Assembly: GCA_965369325.1 (NCBI GenBank)
Contig: CBDUQI010000214.1
Coordinates: forward strand, 1 to 10,185
Origin: CBDUQI01 sp965369325
GTDB lineage: Bacteria > Pseudomonadota > Gammaproteobacteria > Steroidobacterales > JBCBZW01
Length of the DNA: 10,185 bases
Direction: 5' to 3'
In this document: in pieces, positions 1 through 6,452 of the stretch
Layout: every line of letters starts with the position of its first letter
How positions within the stretch are numbered: the first letter of the stretch is position 1
The notes under the pieces: model-generated
What the model was told of the DNA's origin: nothing
What the model saw: the letters and a program-made list of their open reading frames with translations, nothing else
The model's database searches: none
Position numbers and translations under genes: made by a program

Positions 1-265
1 TCTCTCGGGTATTGGCGGCAAAGACTCGATCCGCCAAAAGAGCGCCCGAAGGGCGCCGGTAGATCCTCGCGACCACGTCGGTAGGACTGTAAATCGTTGC
101 GTGCTTCGACTCGACCGGGATGCCGAGCCGCTCAGCCATAGCGGCCGTGGCCTGCTCGTCCAGCGCGTCGGCCAGCTCCCAGAAGGCGGAGTAGGCGTCG
201 CGCGGATAATCCTCAAGCCGAAGCTTGACCGGGGCGGCATTTTTGGCGGGTCCTTTTTTGGTCAT
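1..265 (-). CDS. Hypothetical protein, partial (3' end outside window)
   Basis: This reading frame starts at ATG 265-263 and is still open at the left edge after 88 codons, so the C-terminus is missing. The protein begins MTKKGPAKNAAPVKLRLEDY and is rich in Ala, Arg and charged residues, with no signal peptide or membrane segment. I do not recognise its family. Its ATG overlaps the TGA of the tail terminator-like gene by 4 bp (ATGA), which indicates translational coupling and membership of the virion operon. By position, after a tail terminator and before the expected tail tube gene, a small tail-assembly role is possible, but this is inference only. A GC-rich hairpin followed by TCTTTT (56-36 on the minus strand) lies inside the frame. 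Confidence 0.75.
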   Translation of the reverse strand, partial: MTKKGPAKNAAPVKLRLEDYPRDAYSAFWELADALDEQATAAMAERLGIPVESKHATIYSPTDVVARIYRRPSGALLADRVFAANTRE

Positions 266-678
266 GTCGTAGCCTCATGATAGTAAGCAAATTCTGCGTG
301 AGTCGATACCAAGTACGACCCGCCCGTGGCGCCCATCTCCTGAAGCGTAGGGTTCCTGAGCGTCCGCTCATGCGCTCCAGGCTGATATGTCTCAAAAAAC
401 TGAAGCGCTTTGTCTGCCAGATCATAGCCGCCGGCGAGTGCAAGCGCTACCGGATAGTAAACATCGATACTAATCCGGCCCTCCCGTCGAACCACGTCTG
501 ACCCGATATAGCCCCGAGCAAATAGCGTCACAAACCACACCCGGACATGCCCGCCAGACTCCAGATCGCCATCGAAGGCCACGTTCTCATGCGCCACGGG
601 CGAGGTATCAGCCCACAACAGGTCCAGCGCAGTCAACAGCGTGTCCTCGAATGCCTGCTTGCCAATGGTCGTGGGCAT
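262..678 (-). CDS. Tail terminator-like / minor tail protein (DUF4128-like)
   Basis: A 138-aa protein. The frame could begin at TTG 681-679, but the adjacent ATG at 678-676 is preferred; it overlaps the preceding gene's TGA by one base (TGATG). The pattern resembles phage tail terminator proteins of the DUF4128 type: an N-terminal helix (about residues 6-22), a central segment resembling ENVAFDGDLESGGHVRVWF, then a Gly-Arg turn and the strand GRISIDVYYPV (about 65-77), and a helix containing ADKALQFF. In such phages the protein caps the growing tail tube and joins it to the neck. The position after an HK97 gp10-like neck protein fits. The assignment rests on recalled family pattern and synteny, without a search. 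Confidence 0.7.
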   Translation of the reverse strand: MPTTIGKQAFEDTLLTALDLLWADTSPVAHENVAFDGDLESGGHVRVWFVTLFARGYIGSDVVRREGRISIDVYYPVALALAGGYDLADKALQFFETYQPGAHERTLRNPTLQEMGATGGSYLVSTHAEFAYYHEATT

Positions 679-1115
679 CAAACTAGGCGCCTATCGTCAA
701 GTGCCCTCAGTGCGGAGGCGACACCCGCCTCAACAAACCCAGCCGGTGCCTGGGTGGACCATCCAGCGTTGAGTGCTCCGATGTGGGCTGCGTTATTCAA
801 AACGATCAGGTTTTGGCCAAGGTTGTCATATCGCGCAAGCTGAGAGCGCCCGCGCGATATCGTAAGAGCGCCCGAAGAGTCCACGCCACCCAATATCGCG
901 TCCGTAGCAGTGCCGATCGACACCTGCCACTCGCCCCGGGCATTGCCGCCAACGTAGCCGGGAGGCGGCTGGCTGGCCCAAAGCGACGGGTTACCAACGG
1001 GCGTTGCAAATACCATCGTGGTCAGCAGCGAATCGCCCATGGCGGTCGCAACATCTATCACGTCACGCTCTAGATCGATCCTGATTCCACGGGCATTGAA
1101 CGGGACTCTAGCCAC
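678..1115 (-). CDS. Neck / tail completion protein, HK97 gp10-like
   Basis: About 145 aa, starting at GTG 1115-1113 (VARVPFNARGIRID). This start lies 2 bp beyond the stop of the upstream gene (TGA 1119-1117). The longer frame to 1181 would overlap that gene by 65 bp and has an untypical N-terminus, so I rejected it. Family-like features are a helix with ATAMGDSLLTTMVFATPVG, then NARGEWQVSIG (about residues 58-68, the 'TPV-tG-aranWqvsiG' pattern), ILGGVDSSGALT, then LIVLNNAAHIGALNAGWSTQAPAGFV (about 103-128), matching the 'Nn-pYa-LE-GwS-QAPaGmV' end of HK97 gp10-type proteins. These form part of the head-tail joint. Function and family are fairly secure; the exact start is less so. Confidence 0.8.
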   Translation of the reverse strand: MARVPFNARGIRIDLERDVIDVATAMGDSLLTTMVFATPVGNPSLWASQPPPGYVGGNARGEWQVSIGTATDAILGGVDSSGALTISRGRSQLARYDNLGQNLIVLNNAAHIGALNAGWSTQAPAGFVEAGVASALRALDDRRLV

Positions 1116-1116
1116 A

Positions 1117-1485
1117 TCAAGCCCTAGCCTGTATTCGATGCGCCAGCACCACGTCGCCTGGCTTGGACTTGACGGTATCAACCACTGTCAGAACCTGCGT
1201 GTCATCGGTAATCTTGTCGCCTGGAAGTGGCACGGTCGGCATGTCGTGCGCTGCAATGATTAGTGTATCCGTCGCACGGATAGTGGTGCCGTCGACAAAC
1301 TTTTTGCCGAAGCGCGTGACTATGCCGATAAAAGTCGCGGCTGCCGGCGCAGGATCGACCTTCCAGGGTTCGGTGGTATTGGCCAAAGGCGCGGGCTGCA
1401 AAGAAAGCTCCCTGCCATTGGCGTCAATCAATGCCTTCGCATCAGCCTGGAGCTCAAGGTAGTCAATTGCATTGGGATCAATCAC
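1117..1485 (-). CDS. Head-tail adaptor / stopper-like neck protein
   Basis: A 122-aa protein starting at GTG 1485-1483, whose last bases form the TGA of the preceding gene (GTGA overlap). No strong ribosome site is visible, so coupled translation is likely. The sequence looks like small beta-rich phage neck proteins: an N-terminal helix, then GRELSLQPAPLANTTEPWKVDP (about residues 24-45), FIGIVTRFGKKFVDGTTIRATDTLIIAA (about 52-79), and a final 'pGD-i-v-d-t-Vv-v' unit (PGDKITDDTQVLTVVDTVKSKPGDVVLAHRIQAR). This layout is typical of stopper or adaptor proteins that close the connector channel and receive the tail. It sits between the DnaT-like connector and the gp10-like neck protein, as expected. 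No catalytic motif is seen. Confidence 0.72.
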   Translation of the reverse strand: MIDPNAIDYLELQADAKALIDANGRELSLQPAPLANTTEPWKVDPAPAAATFIGIVTRFGKKFVDGTTIRATDTLIIAAHDMPTVPLPGDKITDDTQVLTVVDTVKSKPGDVVLAHRIQARA

Positions 1486-2378
1486 CGGAAGGACGTGCCA
1501 CCGGTGAACAGAAAATCCTTGACCATCCGGTCGGCGAGCGGATAGGGATCGATATCGGCGGACGTTATGCCGTCAGCCGGCGATGCGTAGCGAATCTCCT
1601 TCTCGACCGCGTCGTCAACCTTTCTGCGATCCAAGGTAACCGGGCCAGAACCCGCCGGCAGCGGTGTCGGATCAGCCTCCAAGGAGGCAGCCACCGCGCG
1701 CACCGCGTACTCCGCGTGCGCCTGGCGCCACAGCAGCGGCACGCCGACCACTAGCCCTCCGTCGGGCAAGTACAGGCCGGTGCGCGGAAACTCTCGCGGC
1801 TGATCGCCCGCGTCCAGGCCACCAGAGAATGCGGTCAGCGTGAGCGCAGCGGCGGATTGTGTCAGGGGCGTCAAGTTGCCCAGCTCGCTGTCATTGGCCA
1901 GGGTCAGCGAGATCAACGACGGCGTTCCCACCTCGATAGCCCCTGATAGCCCCACCAGGGCGGGCGTGCGGATATCTGCGCTCCCTGCAAGCAGCGCCAA
2001 CAGATTGGCCGCTGTGTCCGCGGTGGTCGTACCGATGGCTACCTCAAAGGGCGCGAGCACCGTAGTCCTGAAGGTGTAGGTAGACGTCGAAATCGTGACG
2101 GTGTCGCCGTCAGCCGGGTTTGACGTAACATCGACTCCGCCAACAGCTGCTGCACCCTCGAGCGTGAATTGCCTACGACCCTTGAGCCTGCAGCCGAAAC
2201 GGCCATCCATATAGTCGGTGGATGCCCGAGCTGCAGCCTCTTGAACATCGACAGTGCGAGTGTCCCAGGTATTCTCAGTGTTGCGCGCGCGAGCGGTCAG
2301 GTACGACAGAATGAACGTCAAATCATTGTAGCTGTCTGCGCCGCGCACACCTGCGCCGGTTTCCACAATCAAAGCCAT
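1482..2378 (-). CDS. Head-tail connector, DnaT-like fold, with inserted beta-rich domain
   Basis: A 298-aa protein, ATG 2378-2376, with a GGAGGTGA ribosome site 6 nt upstream. The N-terminus MALIVETGAGVRGADSYNDL, the following helices and the C-terminal PREFPRTGLYLPDGG...GVPLLWRQAHAEYAVRA match the phage 'DnaT-like ssDNA-binding' connector group (name historical; the role is head-tail joining). Members are usually near 150-180 aa. Here residues about 71-192 are extra: they start GAAAVGGVDVTSNPADGDTVTI, continue with a YTFRT strand, VAIGTTTADTAANLLALL, and end LTLTAFSGGLDAG. The block falls between GRR (67-69) and the QPREFPR segment, which normally lie close together. The insert resembles a widespread module of phage structural proteins ('DGDTvtInG-tYTF...IG-t-adTaaNLaaai'). 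It is probably surface exposed; whether it binds DNA is doubtful. Confidence 0.78.
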   Translation of the reverse strand: MALIVETGAGVRGADSYNDLTFILSYLTARARNTENTWDTRTVDVQEAAARASTDYMDGRFGCRLKGRRQFTLEGAAAVGGVDVTSNPADGDTVTISTSTYTFRTTVLAPFEVAIGTTTADTAANLLALLAGSADIRTPALVGLSGAIEVGTPSLISLTLANDSELGNLTPLTQSAAALTLTAFSGGLDAGDQPREFPRTGLYLPDGGLVVGVPLLWRQAHAEYAVRAVAASLEADPTPLPAGSGPVTLDRRKVDDAVEKEIRYASPADGITSADIDPYPLADRMVKDFLFTGGTSFR

Positions 2379-2438
2379 CGCCGCTCACCTCCGCATGCCA
2401 AAGTCGGTATTGTAGCCCTTCCGGCCTCACCGCAGGAT

Positions 2439-3047
2439 TTAGGCCTCGAAGCCGCGCGGGAGCTGACCTACAAAAAAGGACACTGCTGAGGCGATGACCG
2501 CCCCGGATAGCGACGCTGTCGTGCCGAGGCGCGCGGTCACGCCTCCATTTGCCTGCGCAATCGCGCCGTCACCGGCACCTGAATGCTCGCCGCTTGGAAA
2601 CGCTGATGCGCCCTGGCCACGGATGACCTCGACGCCATTGGCCCAGATTCCCATCTTTTGAGTGCCCGGATTTACGGCCCAGACAATTTGATGGGCGCTG
2701 CCCGCCGAAAATATGGCGCCCGCTGCACCGGCAGACAGATTTACCGTCACACCGGTGCCACCCGAAGCGTTGCCGGCCGCACCATTCAGCGCGCCGCTCA
2801 CAAACGCCATGCCCGCGCCTACGCCAGAACTGCCGACCTGCCACACAAGCCCCGACGGCGTGCCTGTGATCTGCAGCTCAAATGACACCGTCAGCGGCCT
2901 CGAGCGATCGCCAACCTGCTCAAAGTCGAAATTCCCATGATCAGGGGGCAAGAACAGCGTGCGCTGCAAGCCAGCCAGGATATTGCGCTTTCCGCGCGAG
3001 CGCTGGCGCGAATGAAAAAGGGCGGCCTGATCCGCGCTGCTCAGCAT
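2439..3047 (-). CDS. LamG/concanavalin-like structural protein (putative decoration)
   Basis: A 202-aa protein, ATG 3047-3045, with a clear GGAGG 5 nt upstream. After a basic N-terminal stretch (residues 1-35) the sequence is Gly/Ala/Ser-rich and beta-like: LTVSFELQITGTPSGLVWQVGSS (about 52-74), a run of short strands, then AHQIVWAVNPGTQKMGIWANGVEVIRG (about 118-144). The last part is the 'h-ivva-d-g-v-iwvNGvev-g' strand pair typical of LamG/laminin-G-like jelly rolls. No signal peptide, membrane segment or catalytic motif is visible. Located between the capsid and neck genes, it may be a capsid or neck decoration with a binding role. The fold call is by pattern only, and the protein could equally be an unrelated beta-sandwich. 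Confidence 0.65.
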   Translation of the reverse strand: MLSSADQAALFHSRQRSRGKRNILAGLQRTLFLPPDHGNFDFEQVGDRSRPLTVSFELQITGTPSGLVWQVGSSGVGAGMAFVSGALNGAAGNASGGTGVTVNLSAGAAGAIFSAGSAHQIVWAVNPGTQKMGIWANGVEVIRGQGASAFPSGEHSGAGDGAIAQANGGVTARLGTTASLSGAVIASAVSFFVGQLPRGFEA

Positions 3048-3062
3048 CGTGGCCTCCGTGGG

Positions 3063-3572
3063 CTACAGGGCATCCAGGTCTGTTGCGCCCTGGATGGTGG
3101 CGGGCCGAACGCCCATGCGCATCAGATTGGTAAGCCCAGTTTTGCTTGACGCCTTGGCCGTGGCGCGTGTCCCTGAGCCAGCATCCAGCAGATCCACGCG
3201 ATTGGCGTCGTTCACCGCATCCTCAAATCTAGTGTGGACACTGAGCGTGTTGACATCCACAACGCCAAGCCAGTAGCTGGACGTCGTATCCAGCCCATTC
3301 GGCAGGTCACCGCCTGTAAACTCATACGGGCCGGCGGCCGCAGCGATGCCGTGCGCTGTAGCTGTCAGGGTGTCGGCGCCGGTAGCGACGCCGGTAATGG
3401 CGATGGTCGCGGCTGTGTCGCCAATGCCGCCGTTTGCCGCAGTATCGGCTCGGGCGGCCAGCCAGCCGTCCACATGCCGCAGGCGGGGCACACCGGGACT
3501 GCCGCGAACCAGGCCATCTAAGGCACGATGTCGCAGGTGACGCGTGCGCGCCGTTCGAATTGCGCTGGCCAT
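3063..3572 (-). CDS. Small structural protein with phage 'ATAHG' beta module
   Basis: A 169-aa protein, ATG 3572-3570, with AGGAG about 10 nt upstream; the gene starts 2 bp after the stop of the coiled-coil gene. The N-terminal 40 residues are basic (HLRHRALDGLVRGSPGVPRLRHVDGWLAARA). Residues about 60-139 form a module seen in many phage virion proteins: DTLTATAHGIAAAAGPYEFTGGDLPNGLDTTSSYWLGVVDVNTLSVHTRFEDAVNDANRVDLLDAGSGT in pieces, i.e. 'd-fTataHGl-tG-gPv-lt--g-lP-gl---tdYwv-vvd-ntf-la-s-a-A---i-ltdaGsGt'. The C-terminal 30 residues may be a tail for virion attachment. Exact role unknown; a minor head or neck component is likely from its position. Confidence 0.7.
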   Translation of the reverse strand: MASAIRTARTRHLRHRALDGLVRGSPGVPRLRHVDGWLAARADTAANGGIGDTAATIAITGVATGADTLTATAHGIAAAAGPYEFTGGDLPNGLDTTSSYWLGVVDVNTLSVHTRFEDAVNDANRVDLLDAGSGTRATAKASSKTGLTNLMRMGVRPATIQGATDLDAL

Positions 3573-3574
3573 CT

Positions 3575-4165
3575 TTACTTCACTCCTCGGTTCGGGCGCT
3601 GCGTTCCGCGCTGAGTCTTGCGCGTCATAGCCTGATCGATCGGCGCCTTGACGGTCGTCAGTCGCTTGATATCGGCGGGAGTAAGACCACTAGCAGCCAG
3701 CTGTTTCATGCGGTCGCCTTTTTCGGCGCGTAGCTGATTTGAGCGAGTAATCGCCTCTATGATGTTCTGCTGATTGGTATTGCGAGGGCGTAGTTTCTCG
3801 CATGCATCGTGCAGCTCAGCCAGCAAACGATTCTGCTCGGCGAGGTTTGCCGCAGCCGCAGCCTGCTTGTCGTGCGCGTCCTGCAGGGTCTTCTTCTGGC
3901 GATCAACCGCATCGCACAGATCGGCATAGTGGTCATCCACAGGCTGCTCATCATCGCCGTCAGCGGCTTCGTTAGAAACTGCATCGTCACCTTCCGGGTT
4001 AACAATCGGAATGCGTGAGAACTCGGGCGCTGCGTCCACGATCTGCTGGCGGCTCACCTGGCTGCCCACCAACGTGGACACAATGTCAATTCGGGGAGCG
4101 CCATCCTGGGTCCAGTGGGCATCGTTTTCACGATCCAGCTGCTCCAGCGCTTGTGCGATATTCAT
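3575..4165 (-). CDS. Hypothetical coiled-coil phage protein
   Basis: A 196-aa protein, ATG 4165-4163, with a GAGGAG ribosome site about 10 nt upstream. The N-terminal 50 residues (ALEQLDRENDAHWTQDGAPR, then VSRQQIVDAAPEF) carry the 'aL--LDp-nDdHWT-dG-PR-d-v-----g---tR-qi--aaP-F-R' pattern that I recall from hypothetical proteins in phage structural clusters. A strongly acidic linker follows (about 57-80), then a long helical Gln/Ala/Glu-rich stretch (about 82-140) likely to form a coiled coil, and a basic C-terminus (TRKTQRGTQRPNRGVK). It lies directly downstream of the mcp terminator. Function is unknown; an assembly or DNA-contact role is possible but unsupported. Confidence 0.7.
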   Translation of the reverse strand: MNIAQALEQLDRENDAHWTQDGAPRIDIVSTLVGSQVSRQQIVDAAPEFSRIPIVNPEGDDAVSNEAADGDDEQPVDDHYADLCDAVDRQKKTLQDAHDKQAAAAANLAEQNRLLAELHDACEKLRPRNTNQQNIIEAITRSNQLRAEKGDRMKQLAASGLTPADIKRLTTVKAPIDQAMTRKTQRGTQRPNRGVK

Positions 4166-4197
4166 ACGTGCTTGACTCCTCGATTAAAAAGCAGATT

Positions 4198-4236
4198 AAA
4201 AAAAGGGGCGGCCGGTTTCAGACCAGGCGCCCCTTT
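4198..4236 (-). terminator. Intrinsic terminator after the major capsid gene
   Basis: Read on the minus strand, AAAGGGGCG and CGCCCCTTT form the outer stem, with an inner GGT/ACC helix capped by a short loop, followed by a run of seven T. It starts 25 bp beyond the capsid stop codon (TAA 4263-4261). It would end the abundant capsid transcript, or trim it, so that the downstream connector genes are made at lower level by read-through. Confidence 0.85.
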
Positions 4237-4260
4237 CCCTATTCCAGGGCTCAGATGCTT

Positions 4261-5340
4261 TTACGCCTCGCGGCTGACCAGGCGCGCAATTTTGATCTGC
4301 TTGCGCTCCGGATACACGCGCGACCAGCTGGTAGCTGCAGCGAGATTCGCGTTCGTAGGCCCGCCATCAGGGATCGAACCCTGAATGTAGGCATGGCCGG
4401 TCGGATGCATCGACCACTGACGCCGAGAGTACAGCACGCTCTGGCCACCGCCATTACCGCCGCCAGGCTTGCGATCGGTCTCGGTCGCGTCCGGCGGGTC
4501 GACATCGCCAATCTGCACGGCTGCGGTGCCGAACAACCAGGTGTCGTAAACGCTGGCGGTCACCGGCATTCCATCGTCGACCAGGACCTCACGTCCAAGG
4601 AAAGTCGGAATGTTGATCTGGCCTGAAGCGTCCGGAATGAAGTCAATCAGGTTGTTTTTTTGCATCCGGGCGTAGACAACCGAATGAACCATCATGGCAA
4701 CCAACTCCTCCATGGAGTCACCCATGGTCAGCGTCGCGTCAATAAACGCCTCCGCCGAGAAGTTAGTCACACCATCCACAAACGAGCCGGCTGAGATGTC
4801 GTTAGTCATATCATTGGCGATATGCGTGTCCGTGCCGCTCGGGGCAGCCGCATTATCGGCAAAAATTCCGTTCATGCTGGACACGAAGATGCGCTGCAAG
4901 CGGCGCTCCCAGTAGGTAGCGACACGACCACCAATGGCGGCCATGGGGTCGGCGCCGGCAAGCTGTGCAGCAAGATCCGCGCTTGACCAGGAATTATTGC
5001 GGTTCATTCGGACCGCGATCTCTTTGGCCGTCTGGATTTTCTGCGGATTGGGCGGTCGCGCCTGTCCGGCTGGAATGGATGCGTCTGCGGCAGCAAACGG
5101 CACCGAGTCATCCGTGGACACGCGATCTGCACCATTGGTGTCATCGGCATCCAGATCACGGAAGGACGGCACTTGAACGGTGAGTCCGCCACCGGAAAGG
5201 AACTCATTGAGCAGCGGATTGCTAACTACCACGCCGGACTGAATCAGACGCGATTTTTCCGTAGTCAGCTGCTGTACGTAGGGCGTAAAGACGTCAGGGA
5301 CGACAATGTCGGTAACCTGAGTTGCAGGACCTGCGGCCAT
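4261..5340 (-). CDS. Major capsid protein (HK97-fold type)
   Basis: A 359-aa protein, ATG 5340-5338, with AGGAGA 8 nt upstream. It forms the icosahedral shell. Recognisable parts are the N-terminus VTDIVVPDVFTPYVQQLTTE (residues 9-28), SRLIQSGVVVSNPLLNEFLSGGGLTVQVPSF (about 30-60), an Arg/Trp-rich WSSADLAAQLAGADPM, YWERRLQRIF, FSAEAFIDATLTMGD, MVHSVVYARMQKNNLIDFIPD, then GQINIPTFLGREVLVDDGMPV (about 240-262), which is the classic late 'ip-ylGr-VivdDgmPv' motif, and a Gly-rich loop PGGGNGGG. It follows the scaffold gene with 147 bp between, the largest gap in the left part of this operon, and precedes a strong terminator, consistent with high independent expression. I see no sign of a fused protease or scaffold domain. 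The assignment is firm; HK97 fold is by family knowledge. Confidence 0.92.
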   Translation of the reverse strand: MAAGPATQVTDIVVPDVFTPYVQQLTTEKSRLIQSGVVVSNPLLNEFLSGGGLTVQVPSFRDLDADDTNGADRVSTDDSVPFAAADASIPAGQARPPNPQKIQTAKEIAVRMNRNNSWSSADLAAQLAGADPMAAIGGRVATYWERRLQRIFVSSMNGIFADNAAAPSGTDTHIANDMTNDISAGSFVDGVTNFSAEAFIDATLTMGDSMEELVAMMVHSVVYARMQKNNLIDFIPDASGQINIPTFLGREVLVDDGMPVTASVYDTWLFGTAAVQIGDVDPPDATETDRKPGGGNGGGQSVLYSRRQWSMHPTGHAYIQGSIPDGGPTNANLAAATSWSRVYPERKQIKIARLVSREA

Positions 5341-5449
5341 GGGTTTGTCTCCTATAGACTTTTGGCTGATTCAGCTACTGGTCTGAGCCGTTCCCATGTT
5401 CCGGACCCAGCGCGAGCATTGACCACGTCCGCTCGCATTAGTCGAGCAG

Positions 5450-5479
5450 ACTATAACCCTCTACCTACCGTTCGGGCAA
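5450..5479 (-). promoter_or_regulatory. Candidate sigma70-type promoter for the major capsid gene
   Basis: In the 147-bp gap before the capsid gene, the minus strand shows TTGCCC (5479-5474), an 18-nt spacer and TATAGT (5455-5450). Matches to consensus are 4/6 and 5/6. It lies about 110 bp before the capsid ATG, leaving a long leader. The position is sensible for boosting capsid expression, but chance matches of this quality are common. Confidence 0.3.
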
Positions 5480-5487
5480 ACCCCGCC

Positions 5488-6324
5488 TCAAGCCTTAGGC
5501 TTGGGTGGATGCGGGCTGCCGACCGATGAGCCAACCGATGTGGCCGCCTGGCGGGCCTTCTCGGCCCCATGCTCGCGGACATATTTACCCTGGTTGGTAG
5601 CATTCCAAGAGGTCGCCGACCAGGGGTTGTTCGCCGGCCCGCCGCCGCCGCCTTGGGAGCCGCCTGCGCCGCCGCCTTGGGTCGTAGGGTTGAACCACCA
5701 GCCCGGGCGCTTTGGCTGCATTTCAGCAAAGTAATCGGCCGCGCTGATGCCAGGGGTCACGCCAACGCCGTCTTTAGTGACAACGGTGTTGTCATCCTCG
5801 CGAATCTCGAATATTCCACTGGACAGGCTCAGGATGTCCTCCTGAGCACCGGGGTCGATGATCTTGGCCTCGGCGAATGCTCCACGGACGGAATCCTGGA
5901 TCGTGCGCGTATCGCGCGAGGCAATCAGGTTGTCACGTTCCTCGGTGACCGCGAGCAGCTCGGCGTCTCTGGCCTGCAGCTGCCGCTCAACGGGCGCGAG
6001 TAAAGTGCGTGATTTAGCATCCACCAGCTGCGCCATCTTCTCCTCGTCGATGGCGCCGGTAGCCGCGGCCTCCAGCTCCGGAATTCGATCCAGGCTCGCC
6101 TGAACGTCTTCGAAAACCAAGTCGCCCCAGGGGCGGAGCCTGTCGCGCGTGACCTTATGCGCATCCCGCTCCTTCACCAGGGAATCATGAACCCGAGTGA
6201 CATCGGCCTCGGTTTTGACGCCCTGGATGCCGCTAAGCTCAAACCTGCCGCCGCGCTCGGTGTACAGCTCGCGGTAGGTCTCTGGAATTTCGTCGATTGT
6301 TGCGTGAATTGCCTGAAGCGGCAT
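5488..6324 (-). CDS. Capsid scaffolding protein
   Basis: A 278-aa protein, ATG 6324-6322, with a strong GGAGGAGG about 7 nt upstream. The N-terminus (IDEIPETYRELYTERGGRFE) has the 'd-lpe-----Y-e-dGkf-L-gI-gvk' pattern of phage scaffold proteins. It is followed by a long charged helical region (about 36-155: HDSLVKERDAHKVTRDRL, ELEAAATGAIDEEKMAQLVDAKSR, RQLQARDAELLAVTEERDN), a small ordered part (about 160-207), a Gly-rich linker (217-229) and the C-terminal NPWSATSWNATNQGKYVREHG (about 233-253), resembling the 'NPWs--twNlT-Qg-l---np--A--l' tail that contacts the capsid. It lies directly upstream of the capsid gene. The protein directs shell assembly and leaves the prohead. No protease domain is seen. 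The call is well supported by architecture and synteny. Confidence 0.85.
   Translation of the reverse strand: MPLQAIHATIDEIPETYRELYTERGGRFELSGIQGVKTEADVTRVHDSLVKERDAHKVTRDRLRPWGDLVFEDVQASLDRIPELEAAATGAIDEEKMAQLVDAKSRTLLAPVERQLQARDAELLAVTEERDNLIASRDTRTIQDSVRGAFAEAKIIDPGAQEDILSLSSGIFEIREDDNTVVTKDGVGVTPGISAADYFAEMQPKRPGWWFNPTTQGGGAGGSQGGGGGPANNPWSATSWNATNQGKYVREHGAEKARQAATSVGSSVGSPHPPKPKA
5644..5681. repeat. 14-bp direct repeat in the Gly-rich linker of the scaffold gene
   Basis: GCCGCCGCCTTGGG occurs at 5644-5657 and again at 5668-5681. On the minus strand it encodes the repeated Gln-Gly-Gly-Gly units of the scaffold linker (TQGGGAGGSQGGGGG). It is a likely slippage site for linker-length change. 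Confidence 0.8.
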
Positions 6325-6387
6325 GGTCGCCCTCCTCCCCCACGGGGAATGTCTGCATTGACAGCCAGAGAGTATATGCCGCCTGGG

Positions 6388-6416
6388 TTGACAGAGCTAC
6401 GGGGAACTATTACCCT
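6388..6416 (+). promoter_or_regulatory. Cassette promoter element 1 (TTGACA-N17-TACCCT with CGGGGAAC core)
   Basis: TTGACA (6388-6393), a 17-nt spacer containing CGGGGAAC (6400-6407), then TACCCT (6411-6416), 36 bp before the ATG of the cysteine-rich gene at 6453. The same arrangement recurs at 6917-6945. The -35 is perfect; the -10 keeps only the TA...T frame, so an activator or phage factor reading the CGGGGAAC/TTACCCT core is plausible. A second TTGACAG lies 30 bp upstream (6358-6363). The rest of the 128-bp divergent region holds the scaffold ribosome site and a TATACT (6376-6371, minus strand) with no good -35. Confidence 0.6.
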
Positions 6417-6452
6417 CATCGGTACCGCAAACAAAAACGGAGAGCGACCGCC

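Noticed and set aside
1116..1181. N-terminal extension of the gp10-like neck protein
   Set aside because: It would overlap the upstream gene by 65 bp and adds residues unlike the family; GTG 1115 fits the operon spacing.
6371..6376. TATACT on the minus strand as a -10 for the scaffold gene
   Set aside because: No -35 better than 2/6 at 16-18 nt and no extended -10; too weak to list as a promoter.
6297..6452. N-terminal extension of the Cys-rich protein
   Set aside because: It would overlap the scaffold start and promoter element 1; ATG 6453 has a proper GGAGAG site.
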